The translations under genes and the position numbers were made by a program. Below are positions 33,968 through 44,447 of a DNA stretch of 62,712 bases, piece after piece. This stretch comes from Mailhella sp. (GTDB lineage Bacteria; Desulfobacterota; Desulfovibrionia; Desulfovibrionales; Desulfovibrionaceae). Positions within the stretch are counted from its first letter, which is position 1. Each line of letters opens with the position of its first letter. The notes beneath the pieces are model-generated. The model saw nothing but the letters and a program-made list of their open reading frames with translations. It made no database searches and was not told the origin of the DNA. The DNA lies in the NCBI GenBank assembly GCA_029258655.1, contig JARHYD010000112.1, positions 1 through 62,712 on the forward strand, in the 5' to 3' direction.

Positions 33968-36900
33968 ATGATTGTGCGTAAAATTCCTTTTAGTTATATT
34001 TTCTTCATTGCATGGATAACTTTGCTTATCTCTGGTCTTTATATTTATTTAGCATACTTACAACCAGCAAAATTATCTGAAAATATTAATAATTATTTAG
34101 CAAGTAAAAGTAATATTGTTAGTTCTATTGAAAGTTATGAATTATCCTTTACTCCTCATTTAAGTATTATAGCTAAAAATACTACTATCATAGATAAAAA
34201 ACAAAAATTTATTTTTAAAATTGATCGCATTGAAGGAAATTTAAATTGGCGTTCTTTATTTGTTTTTAAACCTGTTCTTTCCAAAATCACTTTTTATAAT
34301 CCACAATATAAAATTATTCTTCCTGCCAATAAAGATAATCCAAAAATAGAACACCCCATTAAATTAGAAGATACAACAGAAAAACTAACCAAAAAACTTT
34401 TTGCTACATTAGAACAATTTTCTATTCCTCATTATTTTAATAGTATAAAAATATTCATACAAAATGCTAATGGGAATATTTTAGATTTAAATTCTAATAT
34501 TACTTACGCTACCAATAGTCTTAATTTATCCTTTAAAGCTCCTGATATTTTAGATGGATATGCAAAAATTGACGCTGATAGTATTCACTTAATACGCAAC
34601 AAAAATATTCTTGGCTCATTAACAAAAACACAAATTAATGCAGAAAATATTTCATACAGTACCAAACGATATTCTGGAGATTTTTCTTTTAAAGCAAATA
34701 TTCAAGTAGCAGAACTAGAAAAAATCATACCAATAAAACCCGCAAAAGAATTTCAAATTTTCCCTATGCCAAAACCTAGTTTTATAGATTTTTCAACACA
34801 TTTTGATATTTTTATCCCTCAAAAATCTATACAATTATCTGCACGCTTAAAAAATACCACGCTTTTACCTGTCAATGGTCATAATATTCCCATTTCCCTA
34901 GATATCCCCTTTAAACTACAAACAAGTTTTACCCCTATCAAATCTAAAACAACACATCAATTTAGTTCTTATGCAACTGATTTTTTACGTGTAAACCATC
35001 TAGCCTCCCACGCTGTTAATTTACCAGGCTTACATATTAACTCTATTCAGTTAGAACATGCTGTTATTCAAGCAGATTCAGATAAAGTTACACTTAATGG
35101 AAATATTACAGGATTATACCCTTTTAATCCTCTTTTCTACGGTCATGCTAAAGTAGACAATTTTAGTTTGCCCCGTTGGATAGGGCCTACTCGCTCTATC
35201 AGTGCAGGCTTATATAATGCTCTTGATAAAATAAAAGGAGATCTTGACCTTTATTGCACATTAAAAGGCGTATTTTCTCCAAAATTAACTGCAAGCATAC
35301 CGGGTTATAAAGTTACAGGCAAAGCTATTACTGCCAATTTTCTAAAACCAGATATACGCTTTGATCTTACCTTATTACAAGATAAAAATACTGTTACTAA
35401 TTTGAATAACCTTTTTCCAGAAATTAATGGAAAAAATGTAAATAAAGTAGCATTACCTTCCCCTGTTGTACCTATATTTCAACCCGCTAAAAAGAAAAAT
35501 TCAACAAAAAAAACACAAAACTTTTTTGTTGATTATCATATAAATATTACAGTTCCCTATTCTGCCCATATATGGAAACTTGATTTTGCACAAGCAAAAG
35601 TAGAAATTGCTCCAGATAAAAACGCAACGCCTACTATCTCCGCTACTATTAATAACCTTTATGGTGGAAATGCCACTGCAAAAGCATATCTTTATAGTAC
35701 ACAAAAACATCAAATTTTTGCCAATATTAACAATGTATTATTAGAAGCACCAGTACGAAGTATTATTGGATATACAGCTTGTACTGGAAAATTAAATGCA
35801 AATACACAAATTGCTTTAACAGGAAGTAATATAGCAGAACTACTTAATTCTCTTGAAATAAAAGCAAAAATTAATTTAGAAAAAGCAGCCTTTCATAGTA
35901 AAACAGAATTATTACAAAAATTCAACACATTAAAAACAGATATTAATATTAAAACTATTCCTTTTAATGTACAAAAAAAATTGCCACAATCATTTTCTTT
36001 AAAAGGAAATTGGGAAATTCAAGCTAATACAAAGGAAGAAAATTATAGACTTCGTTCTCTTGCGTCTAGTATTGATTTTAGTACAACAAACTTTATGCCT
36101 ATTTCACGAAAACCACAACCAACAGATATTCAATTATTAGAATTACCTACAAGAAAAACTATTTTAGATGGAAATGTCAATTTAGGTTTTAATTTAGCAG
36201 ATAATACATTAATTATTAAAAATTATCGTGGTAGATTAAAAAATTCTAAACTTATTGCTAACTTAATAATAAAAACACAAGACAAAAAATACTGGAATGG
36301 AAATCTTTATTTTCAACATTTTAATCTAGCTGATATGCTCAAAAAAACAGAATCTAATACACCTATACAAGACAAACCCTTACCTTTAAATTTTATTTGT
36401 GAAAATGTTATGGATATTAACATCAAAGCAGATAGATTAACATTTTATGATATTACCACTACAAACTTTACTGGAAATATAAAAATTGCTGATGATAAAA
36501 TAAGTATCAACAACTTACACACAAATATAAAACAAGGCAAAATCCAAGCATTACTTGAAGGACAAGTTCATCATAAAGAACATACAAATCACTACACAAT
36601 GAATACTCGATACAAAATGAAAGCAGAACATATTGATATGCTTAATGTAACAAAAATGCGTAAACAATCTACACTCATGGCTGGAACTGGTTATATTGCT
36701 TTTCAAGGAACAACAGTTATTTCTCGAACAACTGATTTATTTAAAACCATGAATGCACAATGGAATATGCAATTTTCAAATGGATATTTCATAAACGAAA
36801 AACCTCGTTCTATAAAACAACAAAATAATGGTATTCATGCAGACACAGAAAAAAGACAATATGGTTCTAAAACAAATTATCATTCGTTACGAGCTTCTGG

Positions 36901-37198
36901 TATTGTCAAAAAAGGAATAGTAGAAACAAATAATATCACCTTACATGGTCCAGGTATCTTTATTCAAGGTGGAGGAAAAATTAATTTGCCTAAGAATACT
37001 ATTAATGCTTTTGCCAGTGCAACCTATTTAGGTATTCCAGAAATTCCTATCAAAGTTACAGGTTCTCTTGATGATCCTAAAATTAATGTTAATATTCTTA
37101 CTGCTGTTGGTTATACATTAGGAAATATTGGCTCAAGTTTCTTTGATGTATTTAATGGATTTTTCATACAACCCTTTAAAATTATGGTTAATCAATAA
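33968..37198 (+). CDS. Large AsmA-like envelope protein
   Basis: A 1076-residue protein with one N-terminal membrane helix (IFFIAWITLLISGLYIYLAYL) and a very long beta-rich periplasmic region. The C-terminus (ITLHGPGIFIQGGGKINLPKNTI, then IKVTGSLDDPKINVN) has the AsmA/TamB C-terminal pattern of repeated short strands ending in VTGSLDDPK. Such proteins span the periplasm as hydrophobic-grooved bridges that move phospholipids to the outer membrane (AsmA, YhdP, TamB class). It is on its own between R1 copies D and E. The class is clear; the nearest named member is not. Confidence 0.82.
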   Translation: MIVRKIPFSYIFFIAWITLLISGLYIYLAYLQPAKLSENINNYLASKSNIVSSIESYELSFTPHLSIIAKNTTIIDKKQKFIFKIDRIEGNLNWRSLFVFKPVLSKITFYNPQYKIILPANKDNPKIEHPIKLEDTTEKLTKKLFATLEQFSIPHYFNSIKIFIQNANGNILDLNSNITYATNSLNLSFKAPDILDGYAKIDADSIHLIRNKNILGSLTKTQINAENISYSTKRYSGDFSFKANIQVAELEKIIPIKPAKEFQIFPMPKPSFIDFSTHFDIFIPQKSIQLSARLKNTTLLPVNGHNIPISLDIPFKLQTSFTPIKSKTTHQFSSYATDFLRVNHLASHAVNLPGLHINSIQLEHAVIQADSDKVTLNGNITGLYPFNPLFYGHAKVDNFSLPRWIGPTRSISAGLYNALDKIKGDLDLYCTLKGVFSPKLTASIPGYKVTGKAITANFLKPDIRFDLTLLQDKNTVTNLNNLFPEINGKNVNKVALPSPVVPIFQPAKKKNSTKKTQNFFVDYHINITVPYSAHIWKLDFAQAKVEIAPDKNATPTISATINNLYGGNATAKAYLYSTQKHQIFANINNVLLEAPVRSIIGYTACTGKLNANTQIALTGSNIAELLNSLEIKAKINLEKAAFHSKTELLQKFNTLKTDINIKTIPFNVQKKLPQSFSLKGNWEIQANTKEENYRLRSLASSIDFSTTNFMPISRKPQPTDIQLLELPTRKTILDGNVNLGFNLADNTLIIKNYRGRLKNSKLIANLIIKTQDKKYWNGNLYFQHFNLADMLKKTESNTPIQDKPLPLNFICENVMDINIKADRLTFYDITTTNFTGNIKIADDKISINNLHTNIKQGKIQALLEGQVHHKEHTNHYTMNTRYKMKAEHIDMLNVTKMRKQSTLMAGTGYIAFQGTTVISRTTDLFKTMNAQWNMQFSNGYFINEKPRSIKQQNNGIHADTEKRQYGSKTNYHSLRASGIVKKGIVETNNITLHGPGIFIQGGGKINLPKNTINAFASATYLGIPEIPIKVTGSLDDPKINVNILTAVGYTLGNIGSSFFDVFNGFFIQPFKIMVNQ

Positions 37199-37280
37199 TA
37201 AGAATAGCAAAAGAGCCTATACTATAACAGCACAAATTCATCATAGAAAAATATTCTTAGCTCAATGTTTCTAATGTATT

Positions 37281-37480
37281 AAAGTAATTATAAATAAGTT
37301 GAAAACACACGCTATGTAATAAATAACTTCTTTATTTTTAAGAAAAAAAGACTTCTACTAATGCCTTAAAATAGGCAACGTTATTGAAACATATTTCAAT
37401 AAAATTACCTAATTGAGGGGGCTTGGGGGAAATCATTTCCCCCAAAGAAAAAAATAAGATTTTTCTAAAAACACACCCCA
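37281..37480 (-). repeat. R1 repeat, copy E
   Basis: Right arm end AATAAGTTGAAAACACAC, then core palindrome (GGCAACGTTATTGAAA / TTTCAATAAAATTACC, with some mismatch), link TAATTGAGGGGGCTTG, hairpin GGGGGAAATCATTTCCCCC, and CTAAAAACACACCCC at the far end. It lies between the convergent AsmA-like and TPR genes; nothing else is seen in 37199-37530. Confidence 0.75.
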
Positions 37481-37530
37481 GATAAAAAATAAAATTATTT
37501 TAAAAAAAACTATATCCAATAAACCCCTAT

Positions 37531-38721
37531 CTAATTATTTTGTGCCATTATTTCATTCATCAAAATTATTTCTTTTTCCATTAATTCTAGGTTACGCAAG
37601 GAATTTTGTGCTTCATTACTATATGAAGAATTGAGTAATTTAGTAAATTCTTTTTGTGCCAATTTTATTTCACCTTGTTCCCAGTAGCCTAGAGCAAGAG
37701 ATAATAAACATTTTTCTGCAAATTCTCCCTGCATTTTTGCACCTTGTTGAAAACTTTTTTCTGCGTCTTTATACTGCAATAATCTATTTTGCAAAGATCC
37801 CTGTAAAAAATACCATTCTGCACTTGGGTTTTGTTGATTTTGTTTGTTAATATATTGTAATGCTTCCTTTAATTTACCTGTTTGAATTTTTGCTTGCAAA
37901 TAATATTTTTGATTTTGTGAAGTTTGAGGAAGTTTTTTTAATGTTTCAAGCATAAAATGTGGAGCATGAACTTTAGTATACAATGATAAAAGAGCATGAG
38001 TTTTACTTACGTCTGGTTCTAATATTTGAGATATTTCAAGAGCTGTTGCTGTTCCTACATAATTATTTTGTCTAATACGAACAGCTGCAGCTGTTTTCCA
38101 TGATTTTACATCAAGGGGATATAAATTCAATAAATAAGATAAATAGTTATCAGCATTTGCCCATGCTTTATTTTCAATATAGCACATAACAAGAAATTCA
38201 ATATATTCTCTTTTTTGAGGATTTGCTTTATAAACAATTTCTCCTTCTCTAGCTGCTTGTGCATATTGTTTTGCATAAAACCAATTTTGAGCAACTAAAA
38301 AACGTAAAGCAATTTTTTGATCTTGCGGTGCATAATTAATAGTTTTTGAAAACATTTTTGCTGCTTGTATATATTGCTGATTATTCATATAAGCTAAACC
38401 ACAATTATTACACAATGTATAATTTTGTGGGTAAAAGCCTATTCCTTTTTCATAAACTGTAATAGCTTTTTTATATTGCTTAAGTTCAGAAGCAGATAGT
38501 CCATATAAAATATAAGAAAAAGAATGTTTTTTTTGAGAACTTTTTACAAAAGGTTCTATCATAGTTAAAACATTTTGAAATTTTTTTTGTTTATATTCTT
38601 GATATGCTTTATTTAAAATAGAAGATTCTTCAGGAGAACTTTTTTCATTAGCTACACTCCCAGTAACAGCATAAAAAAAACAGAAAAAAACAAAAAATAT
38701 CATTACAAAAAAATTTTTCAT
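37531..38721 (-). CDS. Secreted TPR-repeat protein of the TonB cluster
   Basis: A 396-residue protein with a signal peptide (residues 1-24) and about eight tetratricopeptide-like repeats; AYMNNQQYIQAAKMFSKTINYAPQ and WYFLQGSLQNRLLQYKDAEKSFQQGA show the TPR pattern. It lies at the end of the TonB-ExbD-ExbB gene set. Vibrio TonB2 systems also have a TPR protein next to tonB2, and I infer a similar scaffolding role in the periplasm. A 94-base gap separates it from tonB; it may have its own promoter. Confidence 0.78.
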   Translation of the reverse strand: MKNFFVMIFFVFFCFFYAVTGSVANEKSSPEESSILNKAYQEYKQKKFQNVLTMIEPFVKSSQKKHSFSYILYGLSASELKQYKKAITVYEKGIGFYPQNYTLCNNCGLAYMNNQQYIQAAKMFSKTINYAPQDQKIALRFLVAQNWFYAKQYAQAAREGEIVYKANPQKREYIEFLVMCYIENKAWANADNYLSYLLNLYPLDVKSWKTAAAVRIRQNNYVGTATALEISQILEPDVSKTHALLSLYTKVHAPHFMLETLKKLPQTSQNQKYYLQAKIQTGKLKEALQYINKQNQQNPSAEWYFLQGSLQNRLLQYKDAEKSFQQGAKMQGEFAEKCLLSLALGYWEQGEIKLAQKEFTKLLNSSYSNEAQNSLRNLELMEKEIILMNEIMAQNN

Positions 38722-38815
38722 AAAAAACCTATAATTCTAGGATATATTTAAACTTTTTTAAATTCCCTATTAAAAAGTATTATTTTTTATTTACTTTTTT
38801 CTTTTAATTTCAATA

Positions 38816-39571
38816 TTATTTTAAAGAAAAGACTAAAGGAATTTCAATAATAGTAGTTACTTGTTTTCCTTGTATTTTTCCTGGCTTAAAACGCCAACGC
38901 TTTAAAGCCGTAATACTTTCATTTCTAAAAATATCTGCATAAGGACCATCTAAAATTTGTACATTCATCACTCGTCCTTCACTATTCACAAGTACACGAG
39001 CTATTACTTGACCTTGAATTTTTGAGCGTAACGCACCTTTTGGATATGCAGGGCGTGGATTATAAAGAACAGAAGGCTTTTCATCTACTTGATCTAAGCT
39101 ATATGCTTGCAAAGTTGGGGTACTTGCTGGTGCAATTTGTTCTATACTTGGTGGAGTAGGTACATGAACAGCAACGGAACTATTAGTATTAATAGCATAA
39201 TCTAATTTTAATAAAGGAATATCTACTTGCACAATCTCTGGCATGGCTTTCATTTCTGGCACATCAGGATTAACTTTTTCTACAACTTGCTGAGGCAAAG
39301 TTTCTTCTTGAATTTCTTCTTGCATTTCAGAAAGAGGAACACCTTGTGATTTTGTTATTAATACAGGTTCTTCATCAAGTGATTGTTCCATAAAAACAAG
39401 AGCAAAAAGAAAAAATGTACAAAAAACAGCACCTACCACACTAGCTAATTTATAAATAGCTCTTTTTCGATAACGATATTTTTTATTCTCAAAAGATTCA
39501 TATATAAGTTTTGGTAATTGTAATCTTGGCAAACGATACCGTATAGATAATGAACTATTATTAATCATCAT
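38816..39571 (-). CDS. tonB: TonB energy-transducing protein
   Basis: A 251-residue protein. A long cytoplasmic N-terminus (about 45 residues, unusual but seen in some TonB proteins) leads to one membrane helix (VVGAVFCTFFLFALVF), an acidic/Pro-rich spacer, and a TonB C-terminal domain from about 168: PRPAYPKGALRSKIQGQVIAR, SEGRVMNVQILDG and ALKRWRFKPG. It couples the inner-membrane motor to outer-membrane receptors such as that at 48753. It begins six bases after exbD. Confidence 0.93.
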   Translation of the reverse strand: MMINNSSLSIRYRLPRLQLPKLIYESFENKKYRYRKRAIYKLASVVGAVFCTFFLFALVFMEQSLDEEPVLITKSQGVPLSEMQEEIQEETLPQQVVEKVNPDVPEMKAMPEIVQVDIPLLKLDYAINTNSSVAVHVPTPPSIEQIAPASTPTLQAYSLDQVDEKPSVLYNPRPAYPKGALRSKIQGQVIARVLVNSEGRVMNVQILDGPYADIFRNESITALKRWRFKPGKIQGKQVTTIIEIPLVFSLK

Positions 39572-39577
39572 ACATTC

Positions 39578-39979
39578 CTATTGTGCTGTTTTTGTAGCAA
39601 CACTCACATTTTTTACGCCAGCTTCACGGCAAGCATCTAATGTTTGTATAACAATACCACTTCTAGCCATAACATCTGCTGCAATAATAACAGTACCTTC
39701 TGGGGATTCTTGCATAAAATTTGTCATCCAAGCTTGCACTGATCGAACATCAATAGTTTTATTATCAAGCCAAATAGTATTTTGTGCATCAATACTTACA
39801 ATAACAGAAGGAGAACGAGATTCTGCTGTTTGTGCCACAGGTCTTTCAACATCAATACCAGATTCTTTTACAAAACTTGCTGTAACCATAAAAAAGATAA
39901 GCAAAATAAAAACCATATCAATAAGTGGAGTAAGATTTAAATCCACTTGTTGTGATTGTCTTTTACGATTTTTTCTCAT
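39578..39979 (-). CDS. exbD: Biopolymer transport protein ExbD
   Basis: A 133-residue protein with a basic N-terminus, one membrane helix and a periplasmic domain. LNLTPLIDMVFILLIFFMVT contains the conserved proton-path Asp (Asp21 here). It forms the TonB motor stator with ExbB, encoded 11 bases upstream. Confidence 0.93.
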   Translation of the reverse strand: MRKNRKRQSQQVDLNLTPLIDMVFILLIFFMVTASFVKESGIDVERPVAQTAESRSPSVIVSIDAQNTIWLDNKTIDVRSVQAWMTNFMQESPEGTVIIAADVMARSGIVIQTLDACREAGVKNVSVATKTAQ

Positions 39980-39990
39980 TTTACCACCAG

Positions 39991-40560
39991 TTATGTATTT
40001 TGTTCTATCAAGGTATAAAAATCTAAAACTTTTTGTTCTAACCGAAATGTCATACGAGAAAGAAATTTTCCAAGCATAACACCAACTATACTTACTAACA
40101 AACCACTTTGAGTTGTTATAAGTGCTTGTGAAATACCTGCTGACATACTTTTTGTATTTCCAACACCATAATCATATATTGCTTCAAATGATGTAATCAT
40201 TCCACTAACCGTTCCAAGCAAACCCAAAAGTGTAGCTAATGCAGCACAAAGTAAAATACCATTTCCTGTTCCCACACGTCCAACAAGTTCTTGAGAAAGA
40301 GTTTCGCGTAATGCAAAATCTATTGTTTCAATGCCAGAACGAAATCGTCTATACTCATGGGCACGGATATTCCACTTTCCTGCTGGATTCATATTTTCTA
40401 ATCCATTAGCAAAAAGAATATCTAACTCTCTGTGTACAAACCATACGGTTATTCCACGAAAAAGAATAAAACTAAACATCAAAATACTAATAAATAAAAT
40501 AGGAATCATATATATCCCACCAGCAACCATGTGGGTATAAATACTAATGAGTAGTTCCAT
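39991..40560 (-). CDS. exbB: ExbB/TolQ-type proton channel protein
   Basis: About 189 residues with three membrane segments. The MotA/TolQ/ExbB signature is LATLLGLLGTVSGMITSFEAI, followed by GISQALITTQSGLLVSIVGVM. The ATG at 40560 is preferred because AGGA lies seven bases upstream; it overlaps the stop of the TtpC-like gene by 17 bases. This is the compact ExbB that works with ExbD and TonB; a second, larger ExbB-like protein is encoded just upstream. Confidence 0.9.
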   Translation of the reverse strand: MELLISIYTHMVAGGIYMIPILFISILMFSFILFRGITVWFVHRELDILFANGLENMNPAGKWNIRAHEYRRFRSGIETIDFALRETLSQELVGRVGTGNGILLCAALATLLGLLGTVSGMITSFEAIYDYGVGNTKSMSAGISQALITTQSGLLVSIVGVMLGKFLSRMTFRLEQKVLDFYTLIEQNT

Positions 40561-42028
40561 TATCATATCCTGTTAATGCTGTTTGCACTAAAAACCCACT
40601 CGCACGAGCAATGCACATACTTGCTTTTGTATCAAGGTATTGTTCAATTACTTCAACCCGTCTTGAAATAAAGAAATGTAAAAACATTAAAGGAATTGCC
40701 ACCATAAGCCCTAATTCCGTTGTAACTAATGCAACAGAAATCCCACCAGATAACATTTTAGGATCACTATTTCCATATAAGGTAATAACATCAAAGGTAG
40801 AAATCATACCTGTAACAGTACCAAGTAAACCAAGTAAAGGAGCAACAGCAGCACATACAGCAACAAATGTCATTCCTTTTGATAACGGATTAACAAAAAC
40901 ATTCATTGCCTCTTCATAAACTTTTTCAAGACTTACAACACTATTATTCCAATGTGTAAGCATATATTCTAAAAAAGAATAAGGCATAATCTTTTCTGTT
41001 TTATGCTTTTCTAAAAGTAATTTTGCTTCTTCAAACTTCCCTTCACCAATAACATCATAAAATTTTTCAAAAACTTCTTTTGCACCTAAATTTATTCTAA
41101 ATAAACAATAAAGACGCCAAATTCCAAAAATTCCTGCAAATATTCCACAAAGAATAATAGGCCAAACTAAAGCACCACCTGCAACAATATGTGTAAAAAA
41201 GTTTCTCTCTTCCTTTGGTACTGCAAACATAGCACCCTTTGAAAGATCAGCATAAAGCAAAGACGTATTACCCATAAAAAATTCTGATAAATTTTTTTGA
41301 AGAGTGGTATTAGGTAAAACTGGAGCAACCATTAATTTTTGGCTATCATCGCTTGGACGCAAAAATTGAAAATTTCCGTCCTCATCATTAGCTACGGCAA
41401 AAAATCCCCCTGCATACAAGATATTAGCAGGTTTAGCTACCCCTTCATTAGAATAAATTGTTCCTTTTTTGAAATCAATTTTTCCATTTTGACGTATTTC
41501 AGATAATAGCATTGAAAGTAAACTATCAATCTGAGTAAATGTTGGAAAATTCTTTTCAGAAGTTATTTTTTGTAGCACTTCATGATCAATAAAAGAAAGA
41601 CTACCATACGGAGCAAAAACTAATCGCTCTTTTAAAAGATTTCCATTAATTTTTACAGCTCCTTCTAAGGCTTTTCTACTATTTTTTTGATGAGAAAATT
41701 CCATTTCTAAACTATTAATAAGCAAAGTTTGTTCTTCAAATTTATTTTGTAACTGCGTAAGATTTGCTTCTAATTCTTGTTTTTGTTTTTTTATTTTCTC
41801 ATATTCTTTAAGAAAAGCTTCTTTATTTTGTGCTAATTCCCGAATACTTTCTTGTGTTTCTTTATTAATAACTGATTGCAATATTTCTATTTCATATTGC
41901 ATTTTCTCTAACTTATTTGTTGCATTAACATTTTTTTGCTGTGCTTCATTAGCATTAACAGATATTGCACCTAACAAAACAAATATCATACTAAAAAAGA
42001 AAATAAAAATTGTGTTATTTTTGTTCAT
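40544..42028 (-). CDS. TtpC-like large MotA/TolQ/ExbB family protein
   Basis: A 494-residue protein with a signal peptide (residues about 1-26), a periplasmic coiled coil (about 30-120, LEKMQYEIEILQ onward), a globular periplasmic region, and a C-terminal ExbB domain (about 280-494) with the signature LLGLLGTVTGMISTFDVI. This architecture matches TtpC, the extra ExbB-like component of Vibrio TonB2 systems. The domain order is what I see; its use by this TonB is inferred from the gene order. It overlaps both neighbours (14 and 17 bases), indicating tight coupling. Confidence 0.85.
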   Translation of the reverse strand: MNKNNTIFIFFFSMIFVLLGAISVNANEAQQKNVNATNKLEKMQYEIEILQSVINKETQESIRELAQNKEAFLKEYEKIKKQKQELEANLTQLQNKFEEQTLLINSLEMEFSHQKNSRKALEGAVKINGNLLKERLVFAPYGSLSFIDHEVLQKITSEKNFPTFTQIDSLLSMLLSEIRQNGKIDFKKGTIYSNEGVAKPANILYAGGFFAVANDEDGNFQFLRPSDDSQKLMVAPVLPNTTLQKNLSEFFMGNTSLLYADLSKGAMFAVPKEERNFFTHIVAGGALVWPIILCGIFAGIFGIWRLYCLFRINLGAKEVFEKFYDVIGEGKFEEAKLLLEKHKTEKIMPYSFLEYMLTHWNNSVVSLEKVYEEAMNVFVNPLSKGMTFVAVCAAVAPLLGLLGTVTGMISTFDVITLYGNSDPKMLSGGISVALVTTELGLMVAIPLMFLHFFISRRVEVIEQYLDTKASMCIARASGFLVQTALTGYDNGTTH

Positions 42029-42803
42029 TCTTCATATTTCCCATTGGTAATGCAATTACTTGATAAAATTGTTTATTAGAAATTACCGTTTGTAAGGCTA
42101 AAATATACTTATGTTCTTCTTCTGTGGTTGGCATAAAAATCTGTTTTTCTTGATTCCAAATACCAGATTTTTTATTATCTAATGTTAACGCATACATTGC
42201 CATTCTTCCAATTCGCATAATATTTAAATCTGTTTCTGTTTCACCTAATTTTGCATTATGAAATTCATTTTTGATTTCAATTCCATAAGCAGCCTCAACA
42301 GATAATGCTTCTGCAAATCGTCTAAATTTTTCTCCAATAGATAATTCTGGTGAATCTAAGGAATCTCGTATAAAAATAAGCCTATCATAACGTTCTTTTT
42401 CTAAAAAAGGCATATCATTTTTTATAATATACTGTAATTGTTCATAATAATTATGCATAGCATTTTCAAGTTGCAATTCTATAACAGCATATTCACTATT
42501 TATTTTTTGTAACTCATCTATTTTTCTTTGATTACTTTCAACATAGTGAGAATATTTATTATTTTGCAAAGTAAGCCATTGAATTTCTACTTTCATTCTT
42601 CGCATTTCATCAAGTAATTCATCTTGTTTTTCATGCCATTTTTGGACACTTGATCCAACAGTAGAATCTTTTTCAATAGTTTGATTTAATTTTTTTTCTA
42701 TTTCTTTCATTTGTGGTGCTGCATACAAATTTTTACTTATAGAAAAAAAGAAACAAGAAAAACTTGTAAGCATTATTAAACACGGCAAAACATATTTTTT
42801 CAT
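42015..42803 (-). CDS. DUF3450 family periplasmic coiled-coil protein
   Basis: A 262-residue protein with a signal peptide (to about residue 28) and a long coiled coil (about 35-125, KWHEKQDELLDEMRRMKVEIQWL), followed by a helical domain (PELSIGEKFRRFAEALSVEAAYG, then RIGRMAMYALT). The arrangement is that of DUF3450 proteins, which precede TtpC in TonB2-type operons. Its partner is probably the coiled coil of the TtpC-like protein. It starts 21 bases after yejF, so the TonB genes seem to be joined to the Yej operon. Confidence 0.82.
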   Translation of the reverse strand: MKKYVLPCLIMLTSFSCFFFSISKNLYAAPQMKEIEKKLNQTIEKDSTVGSSVQKWHEKQDELLDEMRRMKVEIQWLTLQNNKYSHYVESNQRKIDELQKINSEYAVIELQLENAMHNYYEQLQYIIKNDMPFLEKERYDRLIFIRDSLDSPELSIGEKFRRFAEALSVEAAYGIEIKNEFHNAKLGETETDLNIMRIGRMAMYALTLDNKKSGIWNQEKQIFMPTTEEEHKYILALQTVISNKQFYQVIALPMGNMKNEQK

Positions 42804-42824
42804 AATTACCTCATGCGTATTTAT

Positions 42825-44444
42825 TTACATTACTTCATGTTGCATATTTGATGAATAAAGCAAACGTTTCATATATTCTGATTGTGGATTCATAAAAACA
42901 TCTTTTGTCATTCCTTGCTCTACACATTCTCCTTGTTTTAAAACAAGTATCTTTTGACAAAAACCTTTTACTAAGCGTAAATCATGGCTTATATACACAA
43001 AAGACATTGCATATTTTTTTTGTAATGTTTTTAACAATTCAAGAAGTTGAAATTGTAATGTTCTATCAAGTGAAGATGTTGGCTCATCTAAAATAAGCAC
43101 TTCAGGCTGTAAAATTATGGCTCTAGCAATAGCTACACGCTGACGTTCTCCTCCAGATAACTCATGGGGAAAACGTAAAGCATAATCTTTTGATAATCCT
43201 ACATCTTCCAAACAAGTATAAATTTTTTGCATTAATACTTGTTTTTGCATTTTTTCATGGGCTAACACACCTTCTTTTATACAATCATAAATTGTCATAC
43301 GAGGATTAAGCGATAAATAGGGATCTTGAAAAACTACTTGCAATTTTTTTCTTAAGGGTTGCATTTGCTTGTGAGAATAATTTTCAATAGCTTGTCCATT
43401 TAAAATAATAGATCCAGTAGAACTAATTAAACGCAATACTGCAAGAGCAATACTTGATTTACCAGAACCACTCTCTCCCACAAGACCTAAACATTCCCCT
43501 TTAGATAAAATAAAATTAACATTCTTAACTGCATGAAAAACTTGTGGAGCTTTAAAGAGCATTTTTTTAGGACGAACAAATTCTATATTCAAATTTTTTA
43601 CAGATAAAATAGGTTCTGTTATATTTTTTTGTACTGGAGCATAATCAGTATCTTCAGTTGCTAATAATTTTTGTGTATACCAATGTTTTGGATTAACAAA
43701 TACTTCTTTAGAACTTTCTATAATCTCACCTTTTTGCATAACATGAACAACATCAGCAAAATCTTGAACCATACGCAAATCATGGCTTATGAGTAATAAA
43801 CCCATATCAAATTCTTTTTGTAATGATTGTAATAATTCCAAAATAGCTACTTGAATATTTGCATCAAGAGCTGTTGTGGGTTCATCAGCTATAAGTAATT
43901 TAGGTTTATTAGCAATAGCAAGAGCCAACATTACTCTTTGTCTTTGCCCCCCAGAAAGTTGATGAGGAAAAGATAAAACACGTTCTTTTGCATTATCAAT
44001 TTGTACTAAATCAAAAAGTTCTAACACACGTTTTTCACGTTCTTTTTTATTCATAGTAGAATGAATAAAAAGAGCTTCTTCCACTTGTTTTCCCACTGGT
44101 TGCAAAGGATTTAATCCTGCTAAAGAATCTTGAAAAACCATAGCAATATCTTTTCCACGAAAACGCAACATTTCTTTTTCTGTTAAATGTGTTAATTCCT
44201 GCCCCTCTAACACAACAGAACCAGAACGAATATAAACGCCATAAGGCAACAAATGCATAAGAGAACGAGCTGTTAAACTTTTTCCTGCCCCACTTTCTCC
44301 TACAAGTGCATGGCATTGTCCTTTTTGGATAGCAAAAGAAACATTATGAACAACTTCTCGTTGTGCCATTTGATTTATATTTTTTTTATGCATTTCACCT
44401 AATTGAAAAGAAATGCATAAATCTTTAACTGACAATAAATCCAT
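42825..44444 (-). CDS. yejF: Peptide ABC importer, double ATPase (YejF-like)
   Basis: A 539-residue protein with two complete nucleotide-binding domains: Walker A GESGAGKSL and GESGSGKSS, signatures LSGGQRQRVMLALAI and LSGGERQRVAIARAI, Walker B LLIADEPTTALDA and LILDEPTSSLDR. Fused double ATPases of this type drive the YejABEF oligopeptide importer (also microcin C uptake). Three bases separate it from the permease gene. It hydrolyses ATP in the cytoplasm. Confidence 0.92.
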   Translation of the reverse strand: MDLLSVKDLCISFQLGEMHKKNINQMAQREVVHNVSFAIQKGQCHALVGESGAGKSLTARSLMHLLPYGVYIRSGSVVLEGQELTHLTEKEMLRFRGKDIAMVFQDSLAGLNPLQPVGKQVEEALFIHSTMNKKEREKRVLELFDLVQIDNAKERVLSFPHQLSGGQRQRVMLALAIANKPKLLIADEPTTALDANIQVAILELLQSLQKEFDMGLLLISHDLRMVQDFADVVHVMQKGEIIESSKEVFVNPKHWYTQKLLATEDTDYAPVQKNITEPILSVKNLNIEFVRPKKMLFKAPQVFHAVKNVNFILSKGECLGLVGESGSGKSSIALAVLRLISSTGSIILNGQAIENYSHKQMQPLRKKLQVVFQDPYLSLNPRMTIYDCIKEGVLAHEKMQKQVLMQKIYTCLEDVGLSKDYALRFPHELSGGERQRVAIARAIILQPEVLILDEPTSSLDRTLQFQLLELLKTLQKKYAMSFVYISHDLRLVKGFCQKILVLKQGECVEQGMTKDVFMNPQSEYMKRLLYSSNMQHEVM

Positions 44445-44447
44445 ACA

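Noticed and set aside
40611..40919. Plus-strand reading frame of 102 codons
   Set aside because: It is antisense to the conserved ExbB domain of the TtpC-like gene and has no ribosome binding site or recognisable domain.
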